From Xestospongia muta (Eukaryota; Porifera; Demospongiae; Haplosclerida; Petrosiidae), in NCBI GenBank assembly GCA_963693285.1, contig OY848922.1, positions 4,266,923 to 4,330,922 of the forward strand: 64,000 nucleotides of DNA, read 5' to 3'. The notes beneath the pieces were generated by a model that was not told the DNA's origin, searched no databases, and saw nothing but the letters and a program-made list of their open reading frames with translations. The translations under genes and the position numbers were made by a program. Positions within the stretch are counted from its first letter, which is position 1. Every line of letters begins with the position of its first letter. Of the stretch, positions 13,222-25,200 are shown piece by piece.

Positions 13222-14690
13222 GTATATTACTCTATATGGGTTTGATTTTATTTAGCAGACATTTGATTTGATTCCAATAAAATATCCAACAAGGTTGATT
13301 GATATTATTATTATTATAGAATTATTACATGTATATATTAACTATCTTACATTTAAACAAATTGATGTTTGTAATATTATGTGATATAAGCTGTAAACAG
13401 GTAATGTCAGCCAAAGAGTCTTTCAGATGATTCATATTAAGTGTAAATATAGGTATTGAAATAATCTATAATCACTTAGTACTAATCCAGATTTGTCTTT
13501 ATAGTTTTCCATTCCAGGGTATTCTGTTCAATTATTAAAAAAGATTCATTAATTGAACATTGACAGAACTATTAGTAAATAAATAACCCTCTTCTGTCTT
13601 TTGTCCAAGAATTTCAATGCATTTTCAACAAACAGTTGTACATAATATGAAATCTCAGTTACAGCTATTAGGATTAAAAATATTCAATTCAGCAGTCTTT
13701 ATTACAAACATACTAAAAATAGTTTCATTGTATAAATTTGATTTTCATTATATTCACAATAAATGTCAACATCATATGATTCACTTTGATCCTCATCATT
13801 ATTGGAAGAGTAATAATATTATTTGTCCTTTGATATATCATAGTGTGCTAAATGTAAATATCACTATACAAAATGGTGTGACTAAAAAAGTGAGTTATTT
13901 CACTAATGAAGATAACAATAATATAATATTATATATGAAATAATATTATATTAAGTCATTTATGGATGAGGTTTTCATTTAGCCTAAGTAGCATATATAG
14001 AGCTATTAACAAATAGTTTGATATTGCACAATTCAAATCTTGTATGTCACTAACTAATTATTTTTGTTATATTGTTCTTACTTCTATGCTGTCAGCAGTA
14101 TTACAGATATCACTCTAACAACATCAATGTGATGGAAATAATGAACACGTATATGTGGTAAATAGCATTTCATAATACTATGTATTATGGTTGGAATGTG
14201 TGACAATGTTTATTGTTTAGTGCATAGTTGAAGGTGTCATTGATTATTAAAAAACTTTGTTTACTAAGTCAGCTGTTAATGTCACTCATCATTTAATCTA
14301 GTTGATTTGTTGTTGATAGGACATATGCAGTAGCTTCTAATTGATATCATACATGTCACTTATGACTATAAGTTAATTAACATTGAGTCACTTTATATTT
14401 GTAAATGAATTTAATATGTTTATATGAAGAATGCCTTTGTTGTTTAGTAGATACACACACATATATATGTAATGTGTAGGCTGTGAGACTATGATCAATG
14501 AGGTGCATGTGCTTTACTCTGCTCCTATTTGATGAATTTACTGATATCTTATTGTAACTTCGTTAATTAGCATCACAAGATCATTACTCTGATGATTTGT
14601 AAACAGGAGATAACTCTACTGCTTTCCATTGATCAATAAGTGAAGAACATCAGACAGTCTCGTTTAATATATAACTGTTATGACTTTATT
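13222..14690. other. Intergenic stretch before piggyBac A
   Basis: A 108-codon frame at 13617-13943 has no recognised motif and an Asn/Ile/His-rich composition expected of AT-rich chance frames. Nothing else was seen. Confidence 0.3.
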
Positions 14691-14876
14691 ATTCCTTACA
14701 GGACCAGTCACGATTCGAGACACGCCCACCTTCATTAAAAAAACTGCGTAATACGCTGAATGCTAATTAAAAACCACTGCCACAATACCGTGCGTAACCA
14801 GCTGTGACTAGTGCAATATTTTAGGTGTCTTTTCTCTATCAACTTTACTTGTTCTTATACGGTTTGTTTGTTTTTT

Positions 14877-14927
14877 TTACAAAAGTATAAATATATATAT
14901 AATATATATATATTTATACTTTTGTAA
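14877..14927. repeat. Perfect palindrome 1 (25-bp arms)
   Basis: Centred on 14902; arms begin TTACAAAAGTATAAATATAT. Base pairing was checked position by position out to 14877/14927. Confidence 0.9.
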
Positions 14928-14929
14928 TA

Positions 14930-14986
14930 TATATTAGTAATTTTTAAAAATTATATATTATATAATTTTTAAAAATTACTAATATA
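14930..14986. repeat. Perfect palindrome 2 (28-bp arms)
   Basis: Centred on 14958; arms begin TATATTAGTAATTTTTAAAA. It starts 2 bp after palindrome 1 and ends 9 bp before the ATG at 14995. Confidence 0.9.
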
Positions 14987-14997
14987 GAGCAATCATG

Positions 14998-16949
14998 AAT
15001 GTTACCAGGTGCTTGAAAATTGGTCTGACATCGAAACAAAGGAGGAGAGCAATGATGAATATGAGAGTAGTAGCAATGATGGAAGTGGAGAATGAAGTCT
15101 TAGAGGTTGATGATCAACATGGAAGCAGTAAATTTAGTGAGTCTGAAGAGCTCAGCATAGTGAGTGATCTAATGGAAGCAACGGCAAGAGGAAGAGAGAG
15201 ACGTGGTATTAGGAGAGGAGGTGTAGAAGGAGGTAGAGGAAGAAGTAGAGGGTGAGGTATGGGAGTAAGAGGAACAAGTGATAGAGGAATACGGGTTAGA
15301 GAAAAAGTAAAAAGAGAGATGGAATTAATAACAAACACAAGTGGGTAAAATTACAAGTAAAACACATAATTTATTTTAAATATTAGAAAAACATTCTTTG
15401 ATACAGCTGATGACACAAGACCAACTCAAAAAGGGTTTACTGTAACACCATGCCCGACATCATTGCCTGTGTTTCACTCAAGACCCATGCAATGCTTTAC
15501 TTTACTTTTTACCAGTGCTATTTTGACCTTTCTAGTGGAAAAGACAAATGAATTTGCACATCTCACAAGTTGGAAAAGTATAGTAAGAGGTGCTCCCTTA
15601 AACTGAATTGGAAACTTGTAACCATTACTGAAATAAAAGCATTTCTAGGTGTTATCCTCAATATTTTTTAATTATAAAGTTACAAAATTTAAGAGATTAC
15701 TGGAGCACTAGCAATGTTTGTGACATTCCATTTTTCCAAAAAGTGTTTTCTCTAAATTGTTTCTTCCAGATTTTTGGAATGTTACATGTTGAGGAAATAA
15801 CTTCAAAAGGAAAATGTAAAATAGAGCCTTTTTTAGATATTATAATATCAATCATCCAAGGTAATATAATCCAGACAGACAAATTGCTGTAAATGAATCT
15901 GTCATTTTATTCAAGGGGGGAGTATCATTTTGTCAGTATTTGAAAGGAAAACAAAACCCATTGGGGCTAAAAACATACATTCTGTCTGATAGTAAAACAG
16001 GCTACATGCACAACTTACATTTATACTACAAAAAGGACACTCACCTAATTGACAATCCTGAAGCATCATATATAGTCAAAGTTGTTACAACCTTGACAGA
16101 TCATCTCAGGGACAAAGGCTACAATGTTTACACTGATCAATTTTACACTAGTCCTTTGTTAGCTGATGCATTGGAACAAATGGGAATTACTATCACTGAT
16201 ACTGTTTTATCAAACAAACAAGGGTTACCTGTAGAAATCAAAACAAAACAGAAAATGTCAAAGGGTACAACTGAAAGCTACAGATGCGTTTATATGATGG
16301 CTTTAGCATGGCAAGATAAAAGAACAATTCTAATGCTTTCGACAAATACAGTAACAAGATGATAGAAATACAACCCAGGTAAAATGATAATGGTAACACT
16401 ATGTAATTATTATAATAATGATATGTATAATGATGGTTTAGTGTTTCTTATTTTCTATGTCAATAGAAGGTCAACAGATTCTATAAAAGAGAAACCACTG
16501 GTCATGCATGAGTACAATCATTATATGCTTGGAGTAGACAAGGTTGACCAGTTAATGTCATATTACTTTTTTTACACAAGTCTATAAAATTGTGGAGAAG
16601 AGTATTCTTTTGGATGCTAGAAGTGGTTGTTGAGAATCCATATGTTATTTATCAAGACACTAACAAAGAAATGACTCATCTCAATTCCAAAGAGATATTA
16701 TTCAATGCCTTGTTGAACCATTACTTGAAGAGAGAGAAGTATCACCTTCTGTCACATCATCAGTTTCTGCTGCCCCTACCAAGAATCCAAAGGATGCTCG
16801 TTACTTGGAAAAGAGAACAAAGAGAAGAGATTGCGTTTTCTGTAGTGATAGAGGTGAAGAATGCCACATAACAATGTTTGTTTGTCAGACTCGTCCAGAG
16901 AATCCAGCGTTATGTCCAGACGAGTGTTTTAAAAATATCATACCTAATA
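14998..16949 (+). pseudogene. piggyBac transposase A, broken
   Basis: A cut-and-paste DDE transposase in pieces across frames: an acidic N-terminus (ENWSDIETKEESNDEYE), a Gly/Arg-rich linker to about 15255, and a catalytic core at 15880-16362 (LKGKQNPLGLKTYILSDSKT, YTDQFYTSPLLADAL). A probable intron from about 16379 to 16466 precedes HEYNHYMLGVDKVDQLMSYY. The C-terminal Cys-rich module (CVFCSDRGEECH, CPDECF) ends YHT in a shifted frame near 16946. Family knowledge gives three catalytic Asp. Here the first is Asn (AVNESV, codon 15892-15894), while the second (YTDQF) and third (GVDKVDQ) remain. The stops, frameshifts and lost Asp make it inactive. Confidence 0.85.
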
Positions 16950-17279
16950 GATACTCATCAATTATAGTTCTTCATTTATTACATATTCATACGATTATAT
17001 AAGTTAAAAACGTACAAATCTAGTAACATGTACACGTTGCTATGGACAGCACGCGCGATCGAGTATCCAAAATAATGGTCTAATGGGTGAGAATAACAAA
17101 CACATAGTTCTGGTAGACAGCCTAAAGCAACTCATCTACTCCATAAGAGTAAAAATTCAAGTTTACATACACCCGTCTTCTTCCTCAAATAAACTCCTGT
17201 TTTTTACTTACTCTCACGTGAATTTTGAGCTTTTATGTGAATTAAATAGGAGTGATCCTCTAAACATTGATGTTTGAAA

Positions 17280-18100
17280 TGTGTTCTTTATTTTTCTCTA
17301 TCCTTTAGTTGATGTACTCTGTTTTGAATTATTGCACACATAGATGTGTTGGTCATTTTGGACTCAAAATAACAAAATCAAGCACTGAATATCACAGTAG
17401 GCTCATATAGTGTATAGAGATTCACTGCTGCACAGGCCAATTCTATAGGAACTATGCCCACATTAAGTCTCAAAGAAGTAAGCAATATGTTCTTCTTCAA
17501 TTCTGTTTACTTGTTTATCATCTAGTGTAACATTGACTGAAAAATACCAATGAAATATATGGCTTAAATATTAATGGATTGACTAACCTTCTTATACTGC
17601 AATGTCAGCACATTTATAAACAACACACACTGTAATTATGGTAATTATGATATGACAAAATATTTCATTTCATTGTGTTTTCTTTCAGCATTCTCTAATT
17701 ACCCTCTCAGACTAATAACACTCACTGTATTTCTATCCAAAGAGTGCTACCATGTTCTATAAGTAAACAAAGTTTAGGGCTTGTACAGAAGGTATCTGTT
17801 TTATCTTGTATATTATTAGATGCTACTTCATTCAGATCTGTGAGATGCTGCTCTATTTCTCCTACAAAGAGGTATGACTATGTTTCATTAATGTAGGTTA
17901 TGTTTTCTGTTGTCTCTTCGTGTGATGGTGATATTCAGATAGGTCTATTTCATCACCTTCAAAATATTATGTTTGATTATTAAATTGTTAGTAAAATGAA
18001 GTAAATCATAAACGGTAATAAATGAACAATATTAGAGTAATATTCATGTTCATCGAAGGAATGGTCCTCGTTGAGAAAATTGTTTGATAAAGGATTCTAT
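17280..18100. other. 3' flank of gene B, homologous to 3' flank of gene C
   Basis: Blocks here match 57.68-58.5 kb in the same order, for example TTGAATTATTGCA, TCTATAGGAA, AGTAAGCAAT and TTTATTTTGTATAT-like runs. On the minus strand the gene C copy has a fairly open frame (57673-57885, with LSVIPIEMVIAVVQ and SAIIQQRGHQLNDKEK), and the gene B copy has matching residues (VGIVPIELACAAVN, CAIIQNRVHQLKD) broken by stops. It may be a decayed extra 3' exon or a neighbouring gene that travelled with the cluster. The product is unrecognised. Confidence 0.45.
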
Positions 18101-18994
18101 GTTTGGTCACTTGAACGAAATGTTCTGGTAACGATTAGGTTGTTAAAACTAATGGTGTGTGCTCCATCGAAGGCTAGAATTAAGAATGATAATGACAGCA
18201 GTAATTCTTAGTGTGGTGTGGAGCCTGTGTAGCCATTCTTATCGCGTAGTGATTTGTGTTACTAAGGTATGAGGCTGACTCCATTGGTAACAGAACATGA
18301 AAAACAATTATAAAATAAGGCCAAAAAATGTTCTGGGATCAGTCTGTTGACAAAATTTAATAACTTAGATTGCTTGCAGTATAAAATATACTAAACCTAT
18401 TGATAGTAGTCTGGTATAACCATTTTGGACTGGTATTCTTTCTAAGTTAACAGTATTAACAATATTTTAAGCTGTATATGAACGTACCATATTTATTTAT
18501 ATTGTTGTATGCACAAACATACTTTATGAGAGAACTAACACCCTTTTTTATCCATTTTAATCTTGATTGAACTTCATTAACCTTCAAGTAATTTGTTTGG
18601 AGTATTATTATAAGTTGCTGTCACTTTATTTAATGTCATAAGATGATTAGTAATTTGTTTAATAAATTCGGTAATAACGTAATAGCTAAATGTGTTGACA
18701 CTATTTAACTTAATAAAGTAAATTTATAGGGTGTCAAAGGTAGTATTTATCAAAGATTATATATTGTTTCACAAAAAAACATGTTCCAACACACCTAGAA
18801 TGACTGTGTTCTGATAAAAATCTAATAACAAGCATTCATAAGCCAATAAAACAAAATAACAAGGTATGTAAAATTTAAAACAATTAAATCATACACACTG
18901 AGATGCTTTCTAAATTGTTGAATATTATTGTCATGTGTAAAATACTAGTAAAATTAGAATAATTTACGTGTGAAACTAACTCTAAAAGTTACTG
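18101..18994. other. Downstream region of gene B
   Basis: AT-rich. No exon or polyadenylation cluster could be fixed with confidence. Confidence 0.3.
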
Positions 18995-19263
18995 TTAGTC
19001 GGAAAGATATTTACGCATGTTGTCAGCCACTGATGGGTTATTAACAGGAGGCAACTCCACAGCTGTTATTATAGTTTTCCAGGTAACCTGAGAAGTCTGC
19101 TCATCAAACCACAATTGAAGAACATCAGAGAGCCTATCAGTGTCTCGACATCTGTTGTTTAAAATGGACTCTAGATGTCCATATTTGATTCCAAGGGCCT
19201 CTCCAAGCTGTCTCCAGTTATAAGCTATTGGATTAAGTAGACGTATGAGGTCTCGTTTTTGCC
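18995..19263 (-). CDS. Gene B exon 13: Death domain and C-terminus
   Basis: The acceptor (ttactgatag) opens in phase 1. The exon codes [20 protein letters not shown], then [17 protein letters not shown] and an amphipathic helix around VLQLWFDEQ, ending [12 protein letters not shown] and TAA. The W-x2-LG-x-LG core and the helix spacing are those of Death domains (six-helix homotypic interaction modules). It is the last exon, as in DAPK1, where the Death domain is C-terminal. The matching gene C exon (58498-58628) is cut short by TAG. Confidence 0.8.
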
Positions 19264-22200
19264 CTATCAGTAAATAAAAGACAGTTTCAGTAGTTATTAT
19301 AGTTTGCTTTTGTGTATTACAAGTACATATCATGAATACATTGGACAATGAATAATCAGATAGACATACAGAGAAATGCTGTATGCATATACAAAGCCTT
19401 ACCAATATTAATAGGAATGCAAGCATCTTGCTCATTTTCAACATGTACATCACTGTTAGTAACATCTATAATGAAGATAAACCAATGGACATGAAATGAT
19501 TTGAAGCAATTACATTTACAAAAATAAAAAAAGGTAAATTATTACATGTGTATTAGAGTTTATCAGTACACTACTTGCTTATACCTAAATTGACTTGTTT
19601 TCGACTAGTAACTGAATGATGCTCATTTACCTGCTCTTTGTCTATTAATAAAAATATATTAATTATGCGAGAATAATTATATAAGTAATGAAGAGTTGTT
19701 ATTGATATATTGAGTGAATTGAAAGTGAAACATTTGGCTTACCTAATCCCATCATCCAACATTTATATCTCTTTGTTAACTCAATTGGTTCCAAATCTTG
19801 TACAGTACATGATGCTATTGTGACATTGTCACTACTAACATCAACTAGAGCCAAGTGTATAGAGGGCATATCTGGTTGACGATGATGTTTTTGATTGCAT
19901 AAAATTGCTGGATAACATTTTAAGGCTGATGGATGATACACTAAAGGCTCAGCACATGAGGCAATGGCAGCCATAACAACAGATCGTAACATAGAACATT
20001 CAGCATCTCTACCTGTCCAATAGACTTCCATCCATAACATTGTATCAACTAGAAGTAGTGAACCAGGAGGTTTCTTGGACTGTAATTTGACAGCAAATCG
20101 TAGCTGACTTGGAAACTGTGCAGTAAGGCATTCTAATGTAAAGAATGGAGGTTCTTTCCTGTTAAGCAATGACACTACTGCAGCTGGAAACACACCCTAA
20201 ATGACAAAATATATTAATAATGAATTTACCAGACAAATCTATCTACATATACCTGTGGTACAACTTCATGTTGAAATGATAAAACTAATGGCTCACACGT
20301 TATGCAAAACTTTCTTTTTTCCCTACTAGTGAGAGGCCTAGGAGATAATGCAGTTGGAATAAAGTAGTAGGTAGTGTTGTCACGTTTAACTTCAGCAGTA
20401 ATACACAAATCGCTTAGCAAATGTAAGAAATCGGATTTTTCGAAGAGACCTGGAACAAATTCAATAGAAACAAGGTCTAGCAAATCATCAGTAAACAAGC
20501 CTTCACGTTGAAGTCTCCGATGAGAATCAGGTGGCATGATCATTCCTTTTTTAAGCACTTTTTCTGGGAAGTCAATGAAGGATACACGAATTAAGCGAGA
20601 GAGAGCATCCAAAAAATATTGTGGATTTGTAAAAACAAGGTGAGAACATGATTTGAAGTGCAAAAACACAGAAAGAGACTTAAAGAAAGAGACAGTTCCA
20701 GACACTTGTGTTCTTGTCATTCCCAGTGTCTGACCAATATCTTCACAACGAGCTCGTGAAACAATACCATGACTCTCTTTATCACCTTCCTCTTTAACAT
20801 TAGATTCCAAGACATACCAACGAATAGGGACTTCTTTTTCAATGACTGCTTTCTTATGCCCAGTAACGTATGTTCTAATATGTGATGACAGGTTTTCACG
20901 ATTTTCTAAGCACATGTTGTTGACAGGAAAAATCAGTTCTTGCTCAGCTTCATTATAGAATATCAATTGATCTTTGTATTGTTGTAGAGCTGATATAAGC
21001 TTAGCATTCTTTTCTTTTAATGACTCCTGAAACAGCCATCGCCAACCACCCATTTGGTCTTGATAGGTACCAATGATAATAAATGTAGGTAATGTTTCAT
21101 TGTCTTCACCATCAATACCTACAAGCTTAGCTGATGAGATAGAACGAACATATGTTGTGATGAGCTGAAGATTGGTCATCCTAAGCTCTTTAGGTTGGGT
21201 TAGTGGCTTACCATCAATTGAATATTGGAATATTGGCTTACTTGACAGTCTATCTGTCAACTTGTGTACAATTACAACTACTGTATTGCCACGTACAAAT
21301 GCTCTAGAGACATCAGCAAACTGTGGTTGACCACCACTATCAAGCACATATATCCAGGTTGATTCAGAGAGTCGTCGAGATCTTGAACCTCTCATAGCAC
21401 TAAATATATCCTTAGAGAGGTCTAGAATGCTTTTCTTCTTAGTGACCTCGTGTATAGCAACATCATTGACTATGTTGGAAGACTCAGATATATCTAATTG
21501 TTGTTGATTAGAACATTCATTTGTTACAACAGCATTCTTGATTTTAGTAGCTGATGGCTGCTGTTGATTTTTCAAACTAATTGAATCTTTTACGTTTGGA
21601 TCTTCATTGGGTTCTGATGAAAATGTGGTCTGTTCATACTTGCTATGTATGTCTGACAAAACTGAACTTTCAGCAACGTTTAATGGTAACTCTTGACTCA
21701 TAGACTCTCCAGGAACTTCTGACACTGCTGCTTGATTAGAAAAATCTTCAGTTATGCTCATGTTGTCAGTGACTGTAGATGACGTTTCTTGATTCTTGGT
21801 GTTGTTAGACTCAAGTGCAGGAATTACAATAGTATTCAAACTTGCTTGGATACGAATATCTTCTGCTAACATTTCCATGATCTCTTTGGTATTAATCATT
21901 TCCCAGCTTTTGGCACCATCAAGTGTAGCTATTCTTTCAACAGCTCTAATTGGTCGATCAGCAATAGCTGTGCTGTGATGATGGTGTGGTGGATCCCAAT
22001 TAAAGAGAAGATGCTTGAAAGATGTCTTGCCAACAGCAGGAGGACCAGCCAAGAGCAACTTAATAATTGATAAAATGATATAACCTTCATCAAGTGCTTG
22101 TAATAAAATGCTCTTGTCTATAAAAAAAATTACTTAAATCATGTCATCTATATTGTATGTTACCATTATCAATCTGATCAATTATATTCAAGAGCTTTTT

Positions 22201-25200
22201 GTAAAAGTCATCAGCTTTCTTTTTAGCTAATGTTGTAGCTGTGTCACCATTCTGATGAAAACAAAAACTTATAACACTTCACTATGATATTTCAAAAAAT
22301 TTGTGTAATATTATGGATGACTTAATATTAATGTTTATAAGTTTATGATTACATTAAATTTGTTCAAACATGCGTTGTAAACAACATAAAATTGTCATAG
22401 AACTTTGCATAAGACACATGAAAAGTGTTTTCATATGATTTATATGCCACATTATGGTAATATTGATCTAGTTAATTAAAATTGCTATTTGTGATATCTC
22501 TTTTCATTTAATGACAAACTCTATACTTGCAACTGCTAATTATGTACTTGTGTTGTTCTAGGCTAATGCATTGATATATCTTTGTCTTATAAATAATGCA
22601 AGTATACTGTGTATTCTCACTTTATTAATTACTGTCATATCTGCTCCTTGCTCTAATAAGAACTCAGCCACATTGAGATGTCCATTCATACATGCTAACA
22701 TCAATGGAGTATTCCCATCCTAAAGAATCATAATTATTATGATGTGTAAACTTGGTTTATTTTATGAAAAGCATTGCATGTAAAAGGTTGTGCATCAATA
22801 ATATTGATGATAAATGTAATTCCATCATTCAGCTTTCAATGTAGTTTAAGTAGTACATGACAAATGTCTTTCAATGAAGAATTATATCACAAAGGAAGTA
22901 AAGAAGTTGACATTCTCTCATAAACAATAAATGTACTGCTGTATGGTAATAAACATGATTTGAATAATTTCAAAAATTGCTATTTACTGTATACAATAAC
23001 TTCATACATGGACCAAAGAAAAATAAGCATTACTGCACACACTAATTAAATTTCTAAACATTTATAACAATATTTGATAGGTAGTGTAAGCATAAATGTA
23101 ACTCACTTTATTAATTACAGATGTATTTGCTCCTTTCTTTAATAAAAGGTCAGCTACTTTGAGGTCTCTTCTTTGACATGCTAACATCAATGGAGTATTC
23201 CCATCCTAAAGAATCAAACATTTCATAACTAGAATATTTAACCAAAAATATTAAATACAGCTACATACATTTCCCTTTAACTACATACATTTCCCTTTAG
23301 CTATAACCAGATATGAAAATGATTTAAATAGTACAGCATTATAGATCTCATTATAAGGCATTTGCTTAGACACCTCTATTATAAAAATTGATATTATAAT
23401 AACTAATTACATAAAATTCTGAACTTTATTGATTGTACAAAAATATAAATTTTGCTGAATGTATAATAATTTATAAATATATGTTTGGTATGTTATTTTT
23501 AATATAATGTTATTTATCAAACAAAATGTCATAACATTAATTGTCATAACATTAATTGTGTTATGTTCAGACATAATTTAAAAAAAAAAAAAGTAGTATA
23601 TAAATGAAATAAATGCATGATATAGCATCAATAGTACAGTTGAGTTTAAAGGTTTCAATGAATGTATATCAAGGAGTATAGAATACAATTGTTAAATTAC
23701 TGTTAACAGGAAGAGCAGTTTACAAAGCAACACATTTCAGTGAATTTTACATGCAAACAGGTATTATGTAAAACACAATGTATCCTGGTCTCACACAAAC
23801 TCCTGCTAATCACTAAATGCTTGTTATCATTCACAAACATATGTCTAAGTGTGATTTTAATTGTTTTCTTTTTATTGTGCTCAGTGCCACTATTAAATAA
23901 TTTTGACAGTAGAAATGACCTCTTAATGCACTTGATCATGCTTTAGAAATTTGTAAGCTTGTCAAATATTCTACAAGAATATGAAAATGAAGAGGAGTTG
24001 ACACCACAAGTTTCTGTTTTCTGCACATTTTGTCCAACTCGCTGGGCTGTAAGAGGTAACTCAATTTAAACTTTTCTTTAAAATTATCTTTCATATTCTG
24101 CCACATGGGAGGAATTAGTGACTGTTGTTCAACAATCTAAAGTAAAAGCTCAAATTAATGGTGTTACAGCTATAATGAAACAGTTCAGGTTCTGTTCAGC
24201 CTAATGCTAGTTGAGTGTGTCCTAAAACACACTGACAATCTGAGCAAGACCATGCAAGCTACAAACATATCAGCAATCCAAACTCAGCAAGTAAGTAAAT
24301 TGTGTGATGATACCCTTGAAAAATGAGAGATCAATCAAATTTTCATTTCTTTTCGGATAATTGCAGACCCAGGCAGAATTAGATGTAAATGATCTGTACT
24401 TGATCATCCTTGCAAACTATGTAAGTCTTGTGAAGAATGTCAAAGGGAGCCTCATGTTCATCGTACTCCCAAGTCCTACTATCACTCATTGTATTATGAT
24501 TGCCTTGATGTCTCCACTTCTGCAATCAAAAGCAGGTTCCATCAGAAAGATTTTTCCGTCCACTGTAATTTAGAACAGCTACTGGTGAAAACATTGGAAA
24601 AAAATTATTCAAATGAGCTTATGATGATCACAGAGCTATACAGCTCTGATTTAAACAAATCTGATCTAGAAACACAATTGGAGATTTTTAGTTCAATTGA
24701 TATTCAACCAAGTGGAGGATTTTTGAATAATGTTGACATTCACCAGCACTTCAAATCATTGCCTGACTCTCAAATCAGATACCTAAATCAGGTAGTTTTA
24801 GTTGTCAAGTTCATTCTTCTAATTAATGCCCAGTACCAATGCCATCTCTGAAAGGAGTGCTTCTGCTGTGTGTAGAATAAAAACTTATTTCTTTAAAAAA
24901 TGAGAACTTGGTTTGTGTATACAATAATTATCTTTTTTATTCTTTTTTCAATGATCATGAATTGCTGCAATTTTAGTTCTTCATTGCAATGGCCTGGGCA
25001 GCTCATTTCAGCTTTCTCAACCCCTGTATAGTTGTTTTATAAATGGTTGTCAAAGCTTAGCTGTGATTCTAGACATGTCTATAGAGTATATATATTATGT
25101 ATATCAGGCGTTGTAGTTATATTGTGTGTTAATTTTCACAAATAAGCTTCATCAACCATAGATAAGCTACAGAAGTTACACATACAAGATTGCCATGGTA

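Larger units (their letters stand above)
14692..16949 (+). mobile_element. piggyBac element A (degenerate)
   Basis: The left end, around TTCCTTACAGGACCAGTCACG, resembles the end of piggyBac C (CCCTTACAGGACAATTGTCAC), which fixes the terminus at about 14692. The right terminus was not found beyond the transposase stop. Two long palindromes sit between the end and the start codon. Confidence 0.6.

Noticed and set aside
15114..15338. Ser/Pro/Leu-rich minus-strand frame
   Set aside because: Antisense of the Gly/Arg-rich linker of piggyBac A.
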